This document shows, piece after piece, positions 8,384 to 16,640 of a stretch of 64,000 bases of DNA (position 1 is its first letter; each line of letters opens with the position of its first letter). The stretch lies in assembly GCF_042680725.1 (NCBI RefSeq), contig NZ_JBHUEK010000010.1:1-64000 (forward strand), given 5' to 3'. Made by a program: the position numbers and the translations under genes. A model generated the notes under the pieces. It saw only the letters and a list, made by a program, of their open reading frames with translations, did no database searches and was not told where the DNA came from. The stretch comes from Ferdinandcohnia salidurans. GTDB lineage: Bacteria; Bacillota; Bacilli; Bacillales; Bacillaceae_L.

Positions 8384-9217
8384 ATGCGAAATCGGAATCA
8401 AATGGACATAAACACTTATCATCAAAAGTATTTTCGGCCATCTTGCTTAAAAGCTTTAAATCTAAGATTTAACAGTTGGAAGTTCTTCGATCCATACTAT
8501 GATAAAACACATGATCAAATCCAGTTACCACAAGAATTAACGAGAACCCCTGAAGATACACTTATCAACTATTTTAGTATTTTACGAGAGGCAGCAAGTT
8601 TAGGAAAAAGGAGTTGCGGTTCCATCGGTAATGGTCAGATACCATTTCCAATTGCCTATAATTTTTTGTCCGAAGCCTATCAAAATAAACTAAGCTATGA
8701 AAAATATGTAGATTCGTTTGCTGGGATCGGGCATACGAGTTTGCTAAAGCTTTGCCGAGTGCCAGATGGAAAACAGAAAATCAGATTCTTTTATGAAATT
8801 GAAACGATTGAGTTGCGAGAAGACCTGATGGTTGAGTATTTTGGCTATTCGTATGGATTTATCCAGTTGGAACACGAAAAAGAAGGCTTTCGTATTTCGG
8901 ATATGAGTAAGACTGGAGAAGATTTTTTATGTGCCCCATATCATGGCTGGGACCACGATGCAGAATCCGTAGTAGGAATAAAATATGGCGAATGGTGTAA
9001 AATGATTCAACACCTGTACCCAACGAAGAAAAACGGATACATGAAAACGATTTGCTTCTATGGTAAGGATGGAGCGGATTATTGTATTTTATTTTTCACA
9101 TTAACGAATGGAACTGATGTTGAAATTGCCCAGTTTCGAAAAGCAGGAATCGAGCCTTGGAAACAGGTTCACATAAAGCCTGAGGAAGATTGTTTACCTA
9201 AACCTAAAAAGACTTAA
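8384..9217 (+). CDS. Uncharacterised protein, 277 aa
   Basis: A soluble-looking protein with no signal peptide or membrane segment. It is rich in aromatic residues and has a histidine/aspartate-rich stretch (PYHGWDHDAE, about residue 187). I do not recognise a family. Three in-frame starts lie close together (8375, 8378, 8384); AGGG at 8372-8375 spaces best with 8384. It ends at a strong terminator and appears monocistronic, between the orphan uppS and the PadR operon. Base composition resembles the neighbours. Confidence 0.75.
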   Translation: MRNRNQMDINTYHQKYFRPSCLKALNLRFNSWKFFDPYYDKTHDQIQLPQELTRTPEDTLINYFSILREAASLGKRSCGSIGNGQIPFPIAYNFLSEAYQNKLSYEKYVDSFAGIGHTSLLKLCRVPDGKQKIRFFYEIETIELREDLMVEYFGYSYGFIQLEHEKEGFRISDMSKTGEDFLCAPYHGWDHDAESVVGIKYGEWCKMIQHLYPTKKNGYMKTICFYGKDGADYCILFFTLTNGTDVEIAQFRKAGIEPWKQVHIKPEEDCLPKPKKT

Positions 9218-9224
9218 TTACTTT

Positions 9225-9260
9225 TGCGATTGCAACAAAATGAATGCAATCGCTTTTTTT
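9225..9260 (+). terminator. Rho-independent terminator
   Basis: GCGATTGCA and TGCAATCGC form a perfect stem followed by TTTTTTT. Confidence 0.88.
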
Positions 9261-9264
9261 ATAG

Positions 9265-9313
9265 TTTACATGAGATACTTTTTAAAGTACTATTATGTCA
9301 TACGATATATCGT
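9265..9313 (+). promoter_or_regulatory. Promoter and palindromic operator of the padR operon
   Basis: TTTACA (9265-9270) and TACTAT (9288-9293) are 17 bases apart. A perfect 12-bp palindrome ACGATATATCGT (9302-9313) sits at the expected transcription start. It is a plausible site for autorepression by the PadR protein encoded downstream. Confidence 0.5.
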
Positions 9314-9344
9314 GATACATAATATCGAGACGCATAATACTGGT

Positions 9345-9407
9345 GTGGGACGTGGGTACAGATTCCTCATCCCAATTTGGGACAAGGGACCTGTCCCTGT
9401 GTCCCAC
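9345..9407. repeat. GGGACAGGTCCC-type palindromic repeat, copy 4
   Basis: Inverted GTGGGAC and GGGACCTGTCCC/GTCCCAC elements. This copy lies between the padR promoter and its start codon, so it would be transcribed in the 5' leader. Confidence 0.85.
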
Positions 9408-9426
9408 GAAAGAAGAGGTGGAAGGA

Positions 9427-9747
9427 ATGGCATATAATGGGGGACCGATGACGGAAGCGATGTACTATGTGTTACTTGCGTTAATGCATCCTAATCATGG
9501 GTATCAGTTGATGCAAGCCATTACGGATGTTTCGAATGGCAGGGTAAAAATGGGCCCAGGAACTCTATACGGAGTGCTCTCACGAATGCAGAAGGATGGC
9601 CTGATTTCATTAGCAGAAGATGATGGGCGACGAAAAACCTATGAAATAACGCCAGAAGGGGAGCAAGCATTACGAATGGAGTACAGTCGATTAAAATCCC
9701 AGATTCAGGATGGAAAGATTTTAGAGGGGGGTGACGAACATGAATAA
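9427..9747 (+). CDS. PadR-family transcriptional regulator
   Basis: A 106-residue winged-helix repressor of the short PadR type: MTEAMYYVLLAL, then HGYQLMQ, the recognition region MGPGTLYGVLSRM, and the wing GRRKTYEITPEG. The start at 9427 is set by GAGGTGGAAGG directly upstream; a longer reading would run through the repeat. Its stop overlaps the start of the DUF2812 gene by eight bases, a fixed partnership in Firmicutes in which PadR represses the operon until an inducer releases it. Confidence 0.92.
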   Translation: MAYNGGPMTEAMYYVLLALMHPNHGYQLMQAITDVSNGRVKMGPGTLYGVLSRMQKDGLISLAEDDGRRKTYEITPEGEQALRMEYSRLKSQIQDGKILEGGDEHE

Positions 9748-10927
9748 GATCGTCCGTAAACTTCGTCCTAGTGATTATTGGCGAATTGGTGAGCATGAAA
9801 GTTGGTTTGCTGACATGGCGGCGAAGGGATACCATTTTAAAAAGATGGGAATTCATCTTGCTCATTTTGTTAAAGGTGAACCTAAACAAATGAGATATAG
9901 AATCGATGTTCCAATGAAAAGAAAAATAAAACCTGAACAAATTGAGATGTATGCGGAAAGCGGATGGGATTATGTGACGGGCTATCAAGGCTTCCATGTG
10001 TTCTCATCACCAGTGGAGCGTGAGGCACCAGAGCTACATACAGACCCTGCCGAGCAATCGTATACATTAAAGACACTTGATAAAAAATTAGCCGTAACTG
10101 CTCGTTTTGTTGTTATTGCAGTGCTTTTAATCATTGGAATGGCATCTTCAATTTGGTTTCTTGGTGGTGCACCAATCTACCATTTGGTTGAGGGAACGGT
10201 TCTTGTACAAACCATTTTATCCATCATAATTGGATATCAGGCCTATAACTCCCTACTAGCAGCTATCTCCATTCGTGCTTTACGAAAAAAATTGATAGAA
10301 GGAAAACCGATTGACCATCATGCCCCATGGAAGAAGCACCATCGAATAAATACGGTGATCGCTTTTCTTTTTATGATCGTTTCATGCCTCACTGCTATCG
10401 TTCCTTTCACACAACTGGTTAAATCGGATGTGAAAACATTGCCGGTAGAGAGTCCGAACTTACCGATTGTGAGATTAGCAGATGTCGAGCAGAACCCTGC
10501 TTTAGCTCGTGGAGAATCTGAATATATGAGCGATAATGTGGATTGGTCGAATCGGATTTCATATAACTGGAGTCCTTTTGCACCCGTTCAATATGAAACA
10601 GACGAAAACGGAGTAATTCCAGGGGAGAATTGGAAGGACGGGAGCGGTGAATATTCACCAAGTATTTCTACAAACTTTTATCAACTCAGTATTCCAGCGA
10701 TAGCGGATAATCTAGTATATGATTTGATAGATTGGTATAGACATGAAAATGCCGTTGAAGAGTATGTTGAAAAGCAGCATCCCGATTTTGACCTTTTGAT
10801 TGTTCACGAAGATGAAGAAATGAAAGAAGTATTCGCGTCAAAAGATAAAAATGTCATATATGTTCGTTATCATGGCTATGCAGATATTAATTCCGTAATA
10901 GAAAACATTATAAAGAAGATTAACTGA
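9740..10927 (+). CDS. DUF2812 domain membrane protein
   Basis: A 395-residue protein. The N-terminal 110 residues are the cytoplasmic DUF2812 domain (starting with KLRPSDYWRIGEHESWFADMA). Two hydrophobic helix pairs follow (about 120-175 and 205-230), then an extracellular C-terminal region of about 160 residues. GGGGGG at 9724-9730 precedes the ATG at 9740; translation is coupled to padR by overlap. The partnership with PadR is well known, the molecular role is not. Confidence 0.88.
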   Translation: MNKIVRKLRPSDYWRIGEHESWFADMAAKGYHFKKMGIHLAHFVKGEPKQMRYRIDVPMKRKIKPEQIEMYAESGWDYVTGYQGFHVFSSPVEREAPELHTDPAEQSYTLKTLDKKLAVTARFVVIAVLLIIGMASSIWFLGGAPIYHLVEGTVLVQTILSIIIGYQAYNSLLAAISIRALRKKLIEGKPIDHHAPWKKHHRINTVIAFLFMIVSCLTAIVPFTQLVKSDVKTLPVESPNLPIVRLADVEQNPALARGESEYMSDNVDWSNRISYNWSPFAPVQYETDENGVIPGENWKDGSGEYSPSISTNFYQLSIPAIADNLVYDLIDWYRHENAVEEYVEKQHPDFDLLIVHEDEEMKEVFASKDKNVIYVRYHGYADINSVIENIIKKIN

Positions 10928-10993
10928 GGTGGGTCGCGGGGACAGGTCCCTCGTCCCAAGTGGGTGGGTCAAGGGACCTGTCCCTGTGGCCCA
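10928..10993. repeat. GGGACAGGTCCC-type palindromic repeat, copy 5
   Basis: GGGGACAGGTCCC...CAAGGGACCTGTCCC in inverted orientation, starting directly after the DUF2812 stop codon. A stable hairpin is expected. Confidence 0.85.
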
Positions 10994-11093
10994 TATTTAA
11001 TTCCTTTTCAGTACATGCTATAATTAGAGGCTAAGTCGAACGGATGCTTAGAAAAGATTTCGCCTAGCGATCAAATATTTGAGGTGTATAAGA

Positions 11094-11303
11094 ATGAATA
11101 AACGATGGACAATCGGCAAAATTAACGAATTTGTTGAGAAAAATTCGGAGAGCAAGTTGCTCTCGACAGAATATCACGGTTTTTCTCAAAAATTATTATT
11201 TAAATGTGCATGTGGGAACAATTTTGAAAAGACATTTACCAAATTTAAAAATAATCATCAACGTAAATGTGACGTGTGCCAACCTCCAAAAGCGTCACGC
11301 TAA
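11094..11303 (+). CDS. Small zinc-ribbon-like protein
   Basis: A basic protein of 69 residues with two cysteine pairs, CAC near residue 41 and CDVC near residue 60, spaced like a one-metal zinc ribbon. GAGGTG at 11081-11086 directs the ATG at 11094. Similar short domains accompany nucleases and DNA-binding proteins, but this protein has nothing else. A terminator follows, so it is a single-gene unit. Function unknown. Confidence 0.65.
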   Translation: MNKRWTIGKINEFVEKNSESKLLSTEYHGFSQKLLFKCACGNNFEKTFTKFKNNHQRKCDVCQPPKASR

Positions 11304-11319
11304 CGTACCCGATAAAAGT

Positions 11320-11359
11320 AGTGCCTGGTATTTATTAAATTGAACCAGGCGCTATTTTT
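11320..11359 (+). terminator. Rho-independent terminator
   Basis: AGTGCCTGGT pairs with ACCAGGCGCT (one G-U) and is followed by ATTTTTT. Confidence 0.85.
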
Positions 11360-11472
11360 TGGGTTATGGGTGACTATGTTTTATTAGGATCTGATATCCA
11401 CACTACTCTTGTATATTTTCATTTGAGTGTGTTAATCCTAATTAGGAATATTTTCCTTGAGGTGATTTGTGA

Positions 11473-12057
11473 ATGTTTCAGGGTTTAGTAAGTGGTTTTG
11501 ATTTTGAGATGCCGATCCTGTTTTCCTGGGATGGAGTGATGGCGATTGTCTTTTTCTTTACCATTTATTCATTTTTCGGTTGGCTTTTGGAAAATAGCTA
11601 TAGCTATGCAAGGAAGCGAGTGTTCTTTAAGGATAACTTTTTCTTTGGGCCATTTAAGCCCATGTACGGGTTCGCACCATTGTTGCTTGTTTTTTTAATC
11701 GGAAAAGATATGCATTGGACATTCGTGTTGGCTCTCTGTTTTCTAATCCCAACATTAGTGGAATATTGCAGCGGATTCCTACTTGAGTGGTTTTTCGGAA
11801 AGAAATGGTGGGACTACTCTGGCCATAAGTTCCAACTGCAAGGCCATATTTGCTTCTCCTATTCCATTTGCTGGATTGCGCTCTCTCTCTTGTGCCTAGC
11901 TTATGTTCATCCAAGGCTTGTCACTTTGTATGGCGCTGTAGGAAGTTTCTGGGCTTTAATCTGGCCAACAGTTGCCTTGTACTTTCTTGGTGAACTGATA
12001 TTTGCGATTAGAAGACATATTCCAGAAAAAATACGTGCAGGCAACCCGATTCGATAA
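11473..12057 (+). CDS. CmpB-like putative ABC transporter permease
   Basis: Integral membrane protein of 194 residues with about five helices and the family motif block FGWLLENSY...GPFKPMYGFAP...EYCSGFLLEWFF...WWDYS. This block identifies the putative ABC-transporter permease family (Pfam ABC_trans_CmpB). No ATPase gene is adjacent, so transport is unproven. GAGGTGATTTG just upstream supports the start. It has its own terminator. Confidence 0.82.
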   Translation: MFQGLVSGFDFEMPILFSWDGVMAIVFFFTIYSFFGWLLENSYSYARKRVFFKDNFFFGPFKPMYGFAPLLLVFLIGKDMHWTFVLALCFLIPTLVEYCSGFLLEWFFGKKWWDYSGHKFQLQGHICFSYSICWIALSLLCLAYVHPRLVTLYGAVGSFWALIWPTVALYFLGELIFAIRRHIPEKIRAGNPIR

Positions 12058-12068
12058 ATAGCATTTGG

Positions 12069-12098
12069 GATCAAATCAAATTCGATTTGATCTTTTTT
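12069..12098 (+). terminator. Rho-independent terminator
   Basis: GATCAAATC and GATTTGATC form a perfect 9-bp stem with a 6-base loop and a TTTTTT tail. Confidence 0.88.
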
Positions 12099-12122
12099 AT
12101 TCTTTTGTATGTAATATATATA

Positions 12123-12150
12123 TTGCATAATGTAATGTATATGTTACAAT
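12123..12150 (+). promoter_or_regulatory. Promoter of the XRE/membrane-protein operon
   Basis: TTGCAT (12123-12128) and TACAAT (12145-12150) with a 16-base spacer, about 25 bases before the TTG start. Confidence 0.55.
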
Positions 12151-12174
12151 AAATAAAAGGAGGGATTACAGCAT

Positions 12175-12384
12175 TTGGAAAATAACGTGAAGATCGCTCG
12201 AATACAAGCAGATTTAACCCAGCAGCAATTAGCTGAAAAAATTGGAGTTACCCGCCAAACGATTAGTTTAATAGAAAAAGGAAAATACAACCCAACCTTA
12301 AAGTTGTGTCTAGATATATGTTATGCCGTTCATAAAACATTGGATGAATTATTTTGGGTCGAAAAAGGGAGTGGCACGAAATGA
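12175..12384 (+). CDS. XRE-family helix-turn-helix regulator
   Basis: A compact 69-residue DNA-binding protein: ARIQADLTQQQLAEKIGVTR forms the first helices and QTISLIEKGKYNPTLKL the recognition region. The start is TTG, ten bases after AGGAGGG. Its stop overlaps the next start as ATGA, so the two proteins are translationally coupled. Such small XRE proteins usually repress their own operon with a membrane partner. Confidence 0.88.
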   Translation: MENNVKIARIQADLTQQQLAEKIGVTRQTISLIEKGKYNPTLKLCLDICYAVHKTLDELFWVEKGSGTK

Positions 12385-12812
12385 AAAAGATTAAAGATGA
12401 GCGTTTAGTTTTAAAAAACTTACAAAATGTCCGAACCGCGTATATCATTCAAACCATTGGGATTATCGCGATATTGGGATATGATTTAATCACAAAAGGG
12501 ATGGATGGGATGAGACAAAATCCTTTATGGATTGTATTCATGATCACGACTATTGTTTCTTTATATCTTTCAATGAACATAAGTGTAGACCATGAAAGTA
12601 GTGAAAAATCTCCTAAAAAAGGTACCGTTCTCTCTCTACTAATATTAACAACCATTTCGGTCATTATAGGTATTGCTGTTAACTTTACGGATGGGTTTGG
12701 GATACTGGACGGATTGATTATGGGGGGAATTATTTTTGTTTGCGGCCTCATCCCAATCCTATATATCCACCATTTGAGAACAAAACGACAAGAAGAAAAC
12801 CTAGATGAATAA
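12381..12812 (+). CDS. Membrane protein paired with the XRE regulator
   Basis: A 143-residue protein with a charged N-terminus (MKKIKDERL) and four hydrophobic helices (about 20-38, 48-66, 85-105, 112-132), probably of the DUF6773/DUF2178-like class found beside small XRE regulators. ATGA overlap with the regulator fixes the start. The function is unknown. It has the same layout as the pair at 30665-31319 and may be related by descent. Confidence 0.78.
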   Translation: MKKIKDERLVLKNLQNVRTAYIIQTIGIIAILGYDLITKGMDGMRQNPLWIVFMITTIVSLYLSMNISVDHESSEKSPKKGTVLSLLILTTISVIIGIAVNFTDGFGILDGLIMGGIIFVCGLIPILYIHHLRTKRQEENLDE

Positions 12813-12822
12813 GAAATAAGTA

Positions 12823-12860
12823 AAAGTCGCTTATCATGTAATAGGCGCTTTTATTTTTTA
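12823..12860 (+). terminator. Rho-independent terminator
   Basis: AAGTCGCTTAT pairs with ATAGGCGCTT with one bulged base, then a T-rich tail. Confidence 0.65.
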
Positions 12861-12896
12861 TTATGAAAAAGTACAAATTATTTAAAAGTCTTTTGG

Positions 12897-12944
12897 TTGA
12901 CAAGAAAATTGTTTTGTTATAAGATTTATCTTGAAGTTAAGATA
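12897..12944 (+). promoter_or_regulatory. Promoter with MhqR-like operator
   Basis: TTGACA (12897-12902) and TAAGAT (12920-12925) are 17 bases apart. Directly downstream lies the dyad TATCTTGAAGTTAAGATA (12927-12944). It matches 14 of 18 positions of the B. subtilis MhqR consensus as I recall it (tATCTcgaAttcgAGATa). MhqR represses quinone-detoxification genes, which fits the flavin reductase downstream. Confidence 0.6.
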
Positions 12945-13017
12945 TTTACTTCGGAGATAAATAAATTAAAGGTATTTTACAAAAATATCCTTTAATATAT
13001 AAAAAGGAGAGTACATC

Positions 13018-13611
13018 ATGGGTTTATTAGATAAACTTTTTGGTAATCAACAAAAGGAGGAACAAGTAATGTCAAACGAAAAATTAAACATTGGTATTAT
13101 TTTAGGTAGTACTCGTCAAGGACGCGTTAGTCCTCAAGTAGGAGCATGGGTAAAAGAAATCGCTGATAAGCGTGGAGATGCAAACTACGAAATCGTAGAT
13201 ATCGCAGACTTCAAATTACCATTCCTAGGTGAAGCTGATGCACCTGGAATCGCTGCTTGGAATGAAAAATTAGCTAATCTTGATGGATTCGTATTCATCG
13301 TTCAAGAATATAACCACTCTATCACTGGTGCATTGAAAAATGCGTTAGACCTAGCTCGTGAAGCTTGGAACAACAAAGCTGCTGGTATCGTAAGCTACGG
13401 TTCAACTGGTGGTGCACGTGCTGCTGAACACCTACGTGGAATCATGGGTGAATTAATGATCGCGGACGTTCGTACACATCCAACACTTTCATTATTCACA
13501 GATTTCGAAAATGGTTCAGAGTTCAAACCACAAGATCTACACCTAGACAACGTAAACCTAATGTTAGACCAAGTTGTATCTTGGAGCGGAGCTTTAAAAA
13601 CAGTTCGCTAA
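13018..13611 (+). CDS. NADPH-dependent FMN reductase (flavodoxin-like quinone/azo reductase)
   Basis: Cytoplasmic flavodoxin-fold oxidoreductase. The FMN phosphate loop is GSTRQGR (about residue 30); the conserved PEYN-like motif appears as QEYNHSITGALKNALD and YGSTGG follows. Family members reduce quinones, azo dyes or chromate with NAD(P)H. Two good starts exist in frame: 13018 (GGAG upstream) and 13069 (AAAGGAGG upstream), differing by a 17-residue leader MGLLDKLFGNQQKEEQV. Codon choice is markedly biased to a few codons (CGT, GCT, GGT), unlike the neighbours, suggesting high expression. An MhqR-like operator precedes it. Confidence 0.9.
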   Translation: MGLLDKLFGNQQKEEQVMSNEKLNIGIILGSTRQGRVSPQVGAWVKEIADKRGDANYEIVDIADFKLPFLGEADAPGIAAWNEKLANLDGFVFIVQEYNHSITGALKNALDLAREAWNNKAAGIVSYGSTGGARAAEHLRGIMGELMIADVRTHPTLSLFTDFENGSEFKPQDLHLDNVNLMLDQVVSWSGALKTVR

Positions 13612-13616
13612 TAACG

Positions 13617-13657
13617 AAAAAACAGGATGAGCCTTTAGTGGGCCATCCTGTTTTTTG
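13617..13657 (+). terminator. Rho-independent terminator
   Basis: AAAACAGGATG pairs with CATCCTGTTTT; the loop carries an inner GCC/GGC pair and a T-run follows. Confidence 0.9.
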
Positions 13658-13689
13658 TGGGACAAACTGAAAAAGGGGGCCAGTTGGAC

Positions 13690-14132
13690 CCCTTTCGGAA
13701 AGTGATATCCTATAATTATCCAATTGTAAATCGGCCAACTGTTTTTACAGGTTCTCTATCTCCTAGGAATATCCAAATGGCGAACCGGGTAACTGGATTA
13801 ACTAGCACGCGATCTCCTAAAGTTATCCATATACGAACCAGATAACTGCCTTAACAGGCTCGTAATCTCCTAGTAATATCCATTTCTGAACTAGGTAACT
13901 GGATTAAATAGTATGCAATCTCCTAAAGTTATCCATATACGAACCAGATAACTGCCTTAACAGGTTCGCAATCTCCTAGTAATATCCAACTGCAAACCAG
14001 GTAACTGGATTAACTAACGCGCAAACTCCTAAGATTATCCAAATACGAACCAGATAATTGCCTTAACAGGTTCGCAATCTCCTAGTATTATCCATATGCG
14101 AACCAGCAAACCACATTGAGAACTTCACAACC
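13690..14132. repeat. Tandem array A: eight 53-bp units
   Basis: The motif TCCTAnnnnTATCCA starts at 13708, 13761, 13815, 13868, 13921, 13974, 14027 and 14080, a period of 53 (once 54). Odd and even units form two subtypes, giving a 106-bp higher-order repeat. Units carry internal dyads (GTTATC/GATAAC and CGAACC/GGTTCG). 53 is not a multiple of three and no gene is present. The array fills the gap between the FMN reductase terminator and treR. Confidence 0.95.
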
Positions 14133-14179
14133 GCCTTGATTCACACTACTTAGCCCCAGGTAAAAACCCCACCTACAAC

Positions 14180-14896
14180 CTACAAATGTGTTCGCCGTGC
14201 AAAATCGACAAACCGGAATTTGTCTGGGCGATGGCGGGATTCTGTGTATTGGAATAAGCTCGCATTATCTAAATACACATAGTTTTTGATAACTACGACA
14301 TTATGAAAACCATCTAGATCGAGTCGCTCGCGGTCTTCATCTGTTGGCTCCACGACCGTAATTTCCTTTTTTGCAAAACTGATGGTAATCTTCAGTTCAT
14401 TTTCCAAATAGGCATAGATCGATTCCTCACAAATCTCCTTCGTAAGCTCCGGGACATACTTTCGCGAAATAAAATCCTTGTCCAAGATAATTTTTTCGCC
14501 GCCCATTTCCCTTGTACGGATGACCTTCCACACTTGATCCTTACTAGAGAGCTGGAGCTGTTGTTTAATGAATGTATCTGGCTTACCAACCGTCAACTCA
14601 TGCACATTCGTTATCGGCTTTTCTCCCATCTTTTCCGATAGCTCTCTGAAGCTCACAAGCCCTGAGACTGGAAAATCAAACTTATTCACGTCAATCACGA
14701 TAGAGCCTTTGCCCTTCATTTTTTGAATATAGCCATTTTGTGAAAGCAGGTTCAATGCCTTTCGAATCGTTTCGCGAGAGGTATTGTATTCTTCCTTTAA
14801 TTCATTTTCAGAAGGTAGAAGACTATTCGCTTTGATGTTTCCATTTTTAATTTCTTCTACTAAATCGCTATAGATTGTTAGATACTTATTATTCAT
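14180..14896 (-). CDS. treR: GntR-family trehalose operon repressor
   Basis: A 238-residue repressor of the GntR/HutC (UTRA) class. The N-terminal winged helix (LLPSENELKEEYNTSRETIRKAL, about 26-48) is followed by a UTRA effector domain that in TreR binds trehalose-6-phosphate. It lies 93 bases downstream of treP on the same strand, and TreR-type palindromes stand before treP. In B. subtilis the order is treP-treA-treR; here treA is absent from between them. Confidence 0.9.
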   Translation of the reverse strand: MNNKYLTIYSDLVEEIKNGNIKANSLLPSENELKEEYNTSRETIRKALNLLSQNGYIQKMKGKGSIVIDVNKFDFPVSGLVSFRELSEKMGEKPITNVHELTVGKPDTFIKQQLQLSSKDQVWKVIRTREMGGEKIILDKDFISRKYVPELTKEICEESIYAYLENELKITISFAKKEITVVEPTDEDRERLDLDGFHNVVVIKNYVYLDNASLFQYTESRHRPDKFRFVDFARRTHL

Positions 14897-14989
14897 GAAA
14901 GAATCCCCAATCGATGTAAATATTTAATTATTCTCATTTTACCGCGTTAATGCGAAAAAAGGGAGGGGAATTTTCCCCTCCCACCATTA

Positions 14990-16417
14990 TTATTTTTTAC
15001 CGAATGAAATTTTACCAACGTTAGCTTTTGCGAAGATGACAGTTAAAATAAATGGTACGACAATCGCTACAAGCATCGCAATCGCAAACATTAGCCAGTC
15101 ACCAGCCTGGATGGATAAAATTCCAGGGATTCCACCAACTCCGATTGAGTTCGCCATAACCCCACTACCTACTGAGATGATGGCTGCAATCATTGAGCCG
15201 AGCATCGCGGCAAGGAACGGGAAGCCGTATTTTAAGTTAATACCAAACATCGCAGGCTCTGTTACACCGAGATAACAAGAGATACATGCTGGGATGGAAA
15301 CTTGTTTTTCTTCTTCATTTTTACGATTAATATAAATCATTGCAAGAACGGCAGAACCTTGAGCAATATTAGATAAGGCAATCATTGGCCATAGGTTTGT
15401 TCCATTAAACTCACTCATCAATTGAAGGTCAATCGCATTTGTCATATGGTGTAAACCAGTGATAACAAGTGGTGCATAGGCAAATCCAAAGATTGCTGCG
15501 AATAACCAACCAAAGGCTGAAGTTAAGCTTGTGTAGACAACATCAGAAATCCAAGATCCAATTGTCCAACCGATTGGTCCAAGAACAGTATGAGCGATTA
15601 AGACAGTCGGGACGAGTGCAAAAAACGGAACAATAATCATTGAGATTGCATTTGGTGAAATCTTACGTAACCAACGCTCTAAGAAAACAAGTACAAATGC
15701 TGCTAAAATAGCTGGAATAACCTGTGCTTGATATCCGATCATTTCAATGGTTGTGAATCCAAAATCCCAAACTGGAATTTCTTCTGCATTTGGAACTGCG
15801 TATGCATTCAGTAATTGAGGAGATACAAGCGTAATTCCTAGCACAATTCCAAGGATTTGTGAGGTTCCCATTTTACGCGTAATCGACCAAGTGATTCCTA
15901 CTGGTAAGAAGTGGAAGATAGCTTCGCCTATTAACCAAAGGAATGCGTGAACACCAGCCCAAAATTGAGATGTTTCCACGATTGTTTTTGTACCGTTATC
16001 AACTAGATCAATTTCACCAATGACATTTCGGAAACCTAAAATCAGACCCCCAACGACAAGGGCTGGAATAAGCGGTGTAAAAATGTCCGCTAAATGTCCC
16101 ATCATGCGTTGAAGCCAGTTCATGTTTTGCTTAGCGGCAACTTTTGCTTCTTCCTTACTCGTTCCTTCAACACCAGCGTGTTTGACGAACTCATTATAAA
16201 ACGTAGAAACCTCATTTCCAATAATGACCTGGAATTGTCCTGCTTGTGTAAAAGTACCCTTTACTAGCCCGATACCTTCAATTTTTTCTATATCTGCATT
16301 TTTCGGATCGTTTAAAACGAAGCGCATTCTTGTTGCACAATGTGTGACAGCGGCAACGTTCTCTTTCCCACCAATATGGTCAAGCAGTTCCTTCGCAGGA
16401 TCTGTGTACTTACTCAT
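14990..16417 (-). CDS. treP: PTS trehalose-specific EIIBC component
   Basis: Membrane sugar permease of the phosphotransferase system, importing trehalose as trehalose-6-phosphate. The EIIB domain (residues 1-90) has the phospho-accepting cysteine in THCATRMRF (about residue 27). The EIIC domain follows with about ten helices and the TGLHHMTNAID and CYLGVTEPAMFGI signatures. No EIIA domain is fused, so it must borrow EIIA from another system, as B. subtilis TreP does. GGGGG precedes the start. Regulated by two TreR-like operators and a probable cre site upstream. Confidence 0.93.
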   Translation of the reverse strand: MSKYTDPAKELLDHIGGKENVAAVTHCATRMRFVLNDPKNADIEKIEGIGLVKGTFTQAGQFQVIIGNEVSTFYNEFVKHAGVEGTSKEEAKVAAKQNMNWLQRMMGHLADIFTPLIPALVVGGLILGFRNVIGEIDLVDNGTKTIVETSQFWAGVHAFLWLIGEAIFHFLPVGITWSITRKMGTSQILGIVLGITLVSPQLLNAYAVPNAEEIPVWDFGFTTIEMIGYQAQVIPAILAAFVLVFLERWLRKISPNAISMIIVPFFALVPTVLIAHTVLGPIGWTIGSWISDVVYTSLTSAFGWLFAAIFGFAYAPLVITGLHHMTNAIDLQLMSEFNGTNLWPMIALSNIAQGSAVLAMIYINRKNEEEKQVSIPACISCYLGVTEPAMFGINLKYGFPFLAAMLGSMIAAIISVGSGVMANSIGVGGIPGILSIQAGDWLMFAIAMLVAIVVPFILTVIFAKANVGKISFGKK

Positions 16418-16457
16418 GTTTTTTCCCCCTTAAACTAAAGGATATTTTCTTTAACCA

Positions 16458-16517
16458 ACCTGTATATACAAGCTGTGATTACGTTTTCAGTTTAACCTGT
16501 ATATACAAGTATGTCAA
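16458..16517 (-). promoter_or_regulatory. treP promoter with two TreR operators and a cre-like site
   Basis: On the minus strand TTGACA (16512-16517) and TAAACT (16489-16494) are 17 bases apart. Two copies of CTTGTATATACAGGT occur, one inside the promoter spacer (about 16495-16510) and one downstream (about 16458-16472). They match the palindromic tre operators of Bacillus. Between them TGAAAACGTAATCA (16476-16489) fits the catabolite-responsive element consensus, so CcpA repression is likely. Confidence 0.78.
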
Positions 16518-16640
16518 TTATTTTATCTCGCCATTTTTTAGCTTTTACGAACGCAGGATTTTTATGCCAAAACGCTTATAGCATAACTTCCCTCATGACG
16601 TAAAAAATAACCTGTAAACGATTAAGAATGGAGTGTGAAC

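Noticed and set aside
13690..14132. Array A as a CRISPR
   Set aside because: Units are contiguous with no unique spacers, the 53-bp period is fully repeated, and no cas gene is present.
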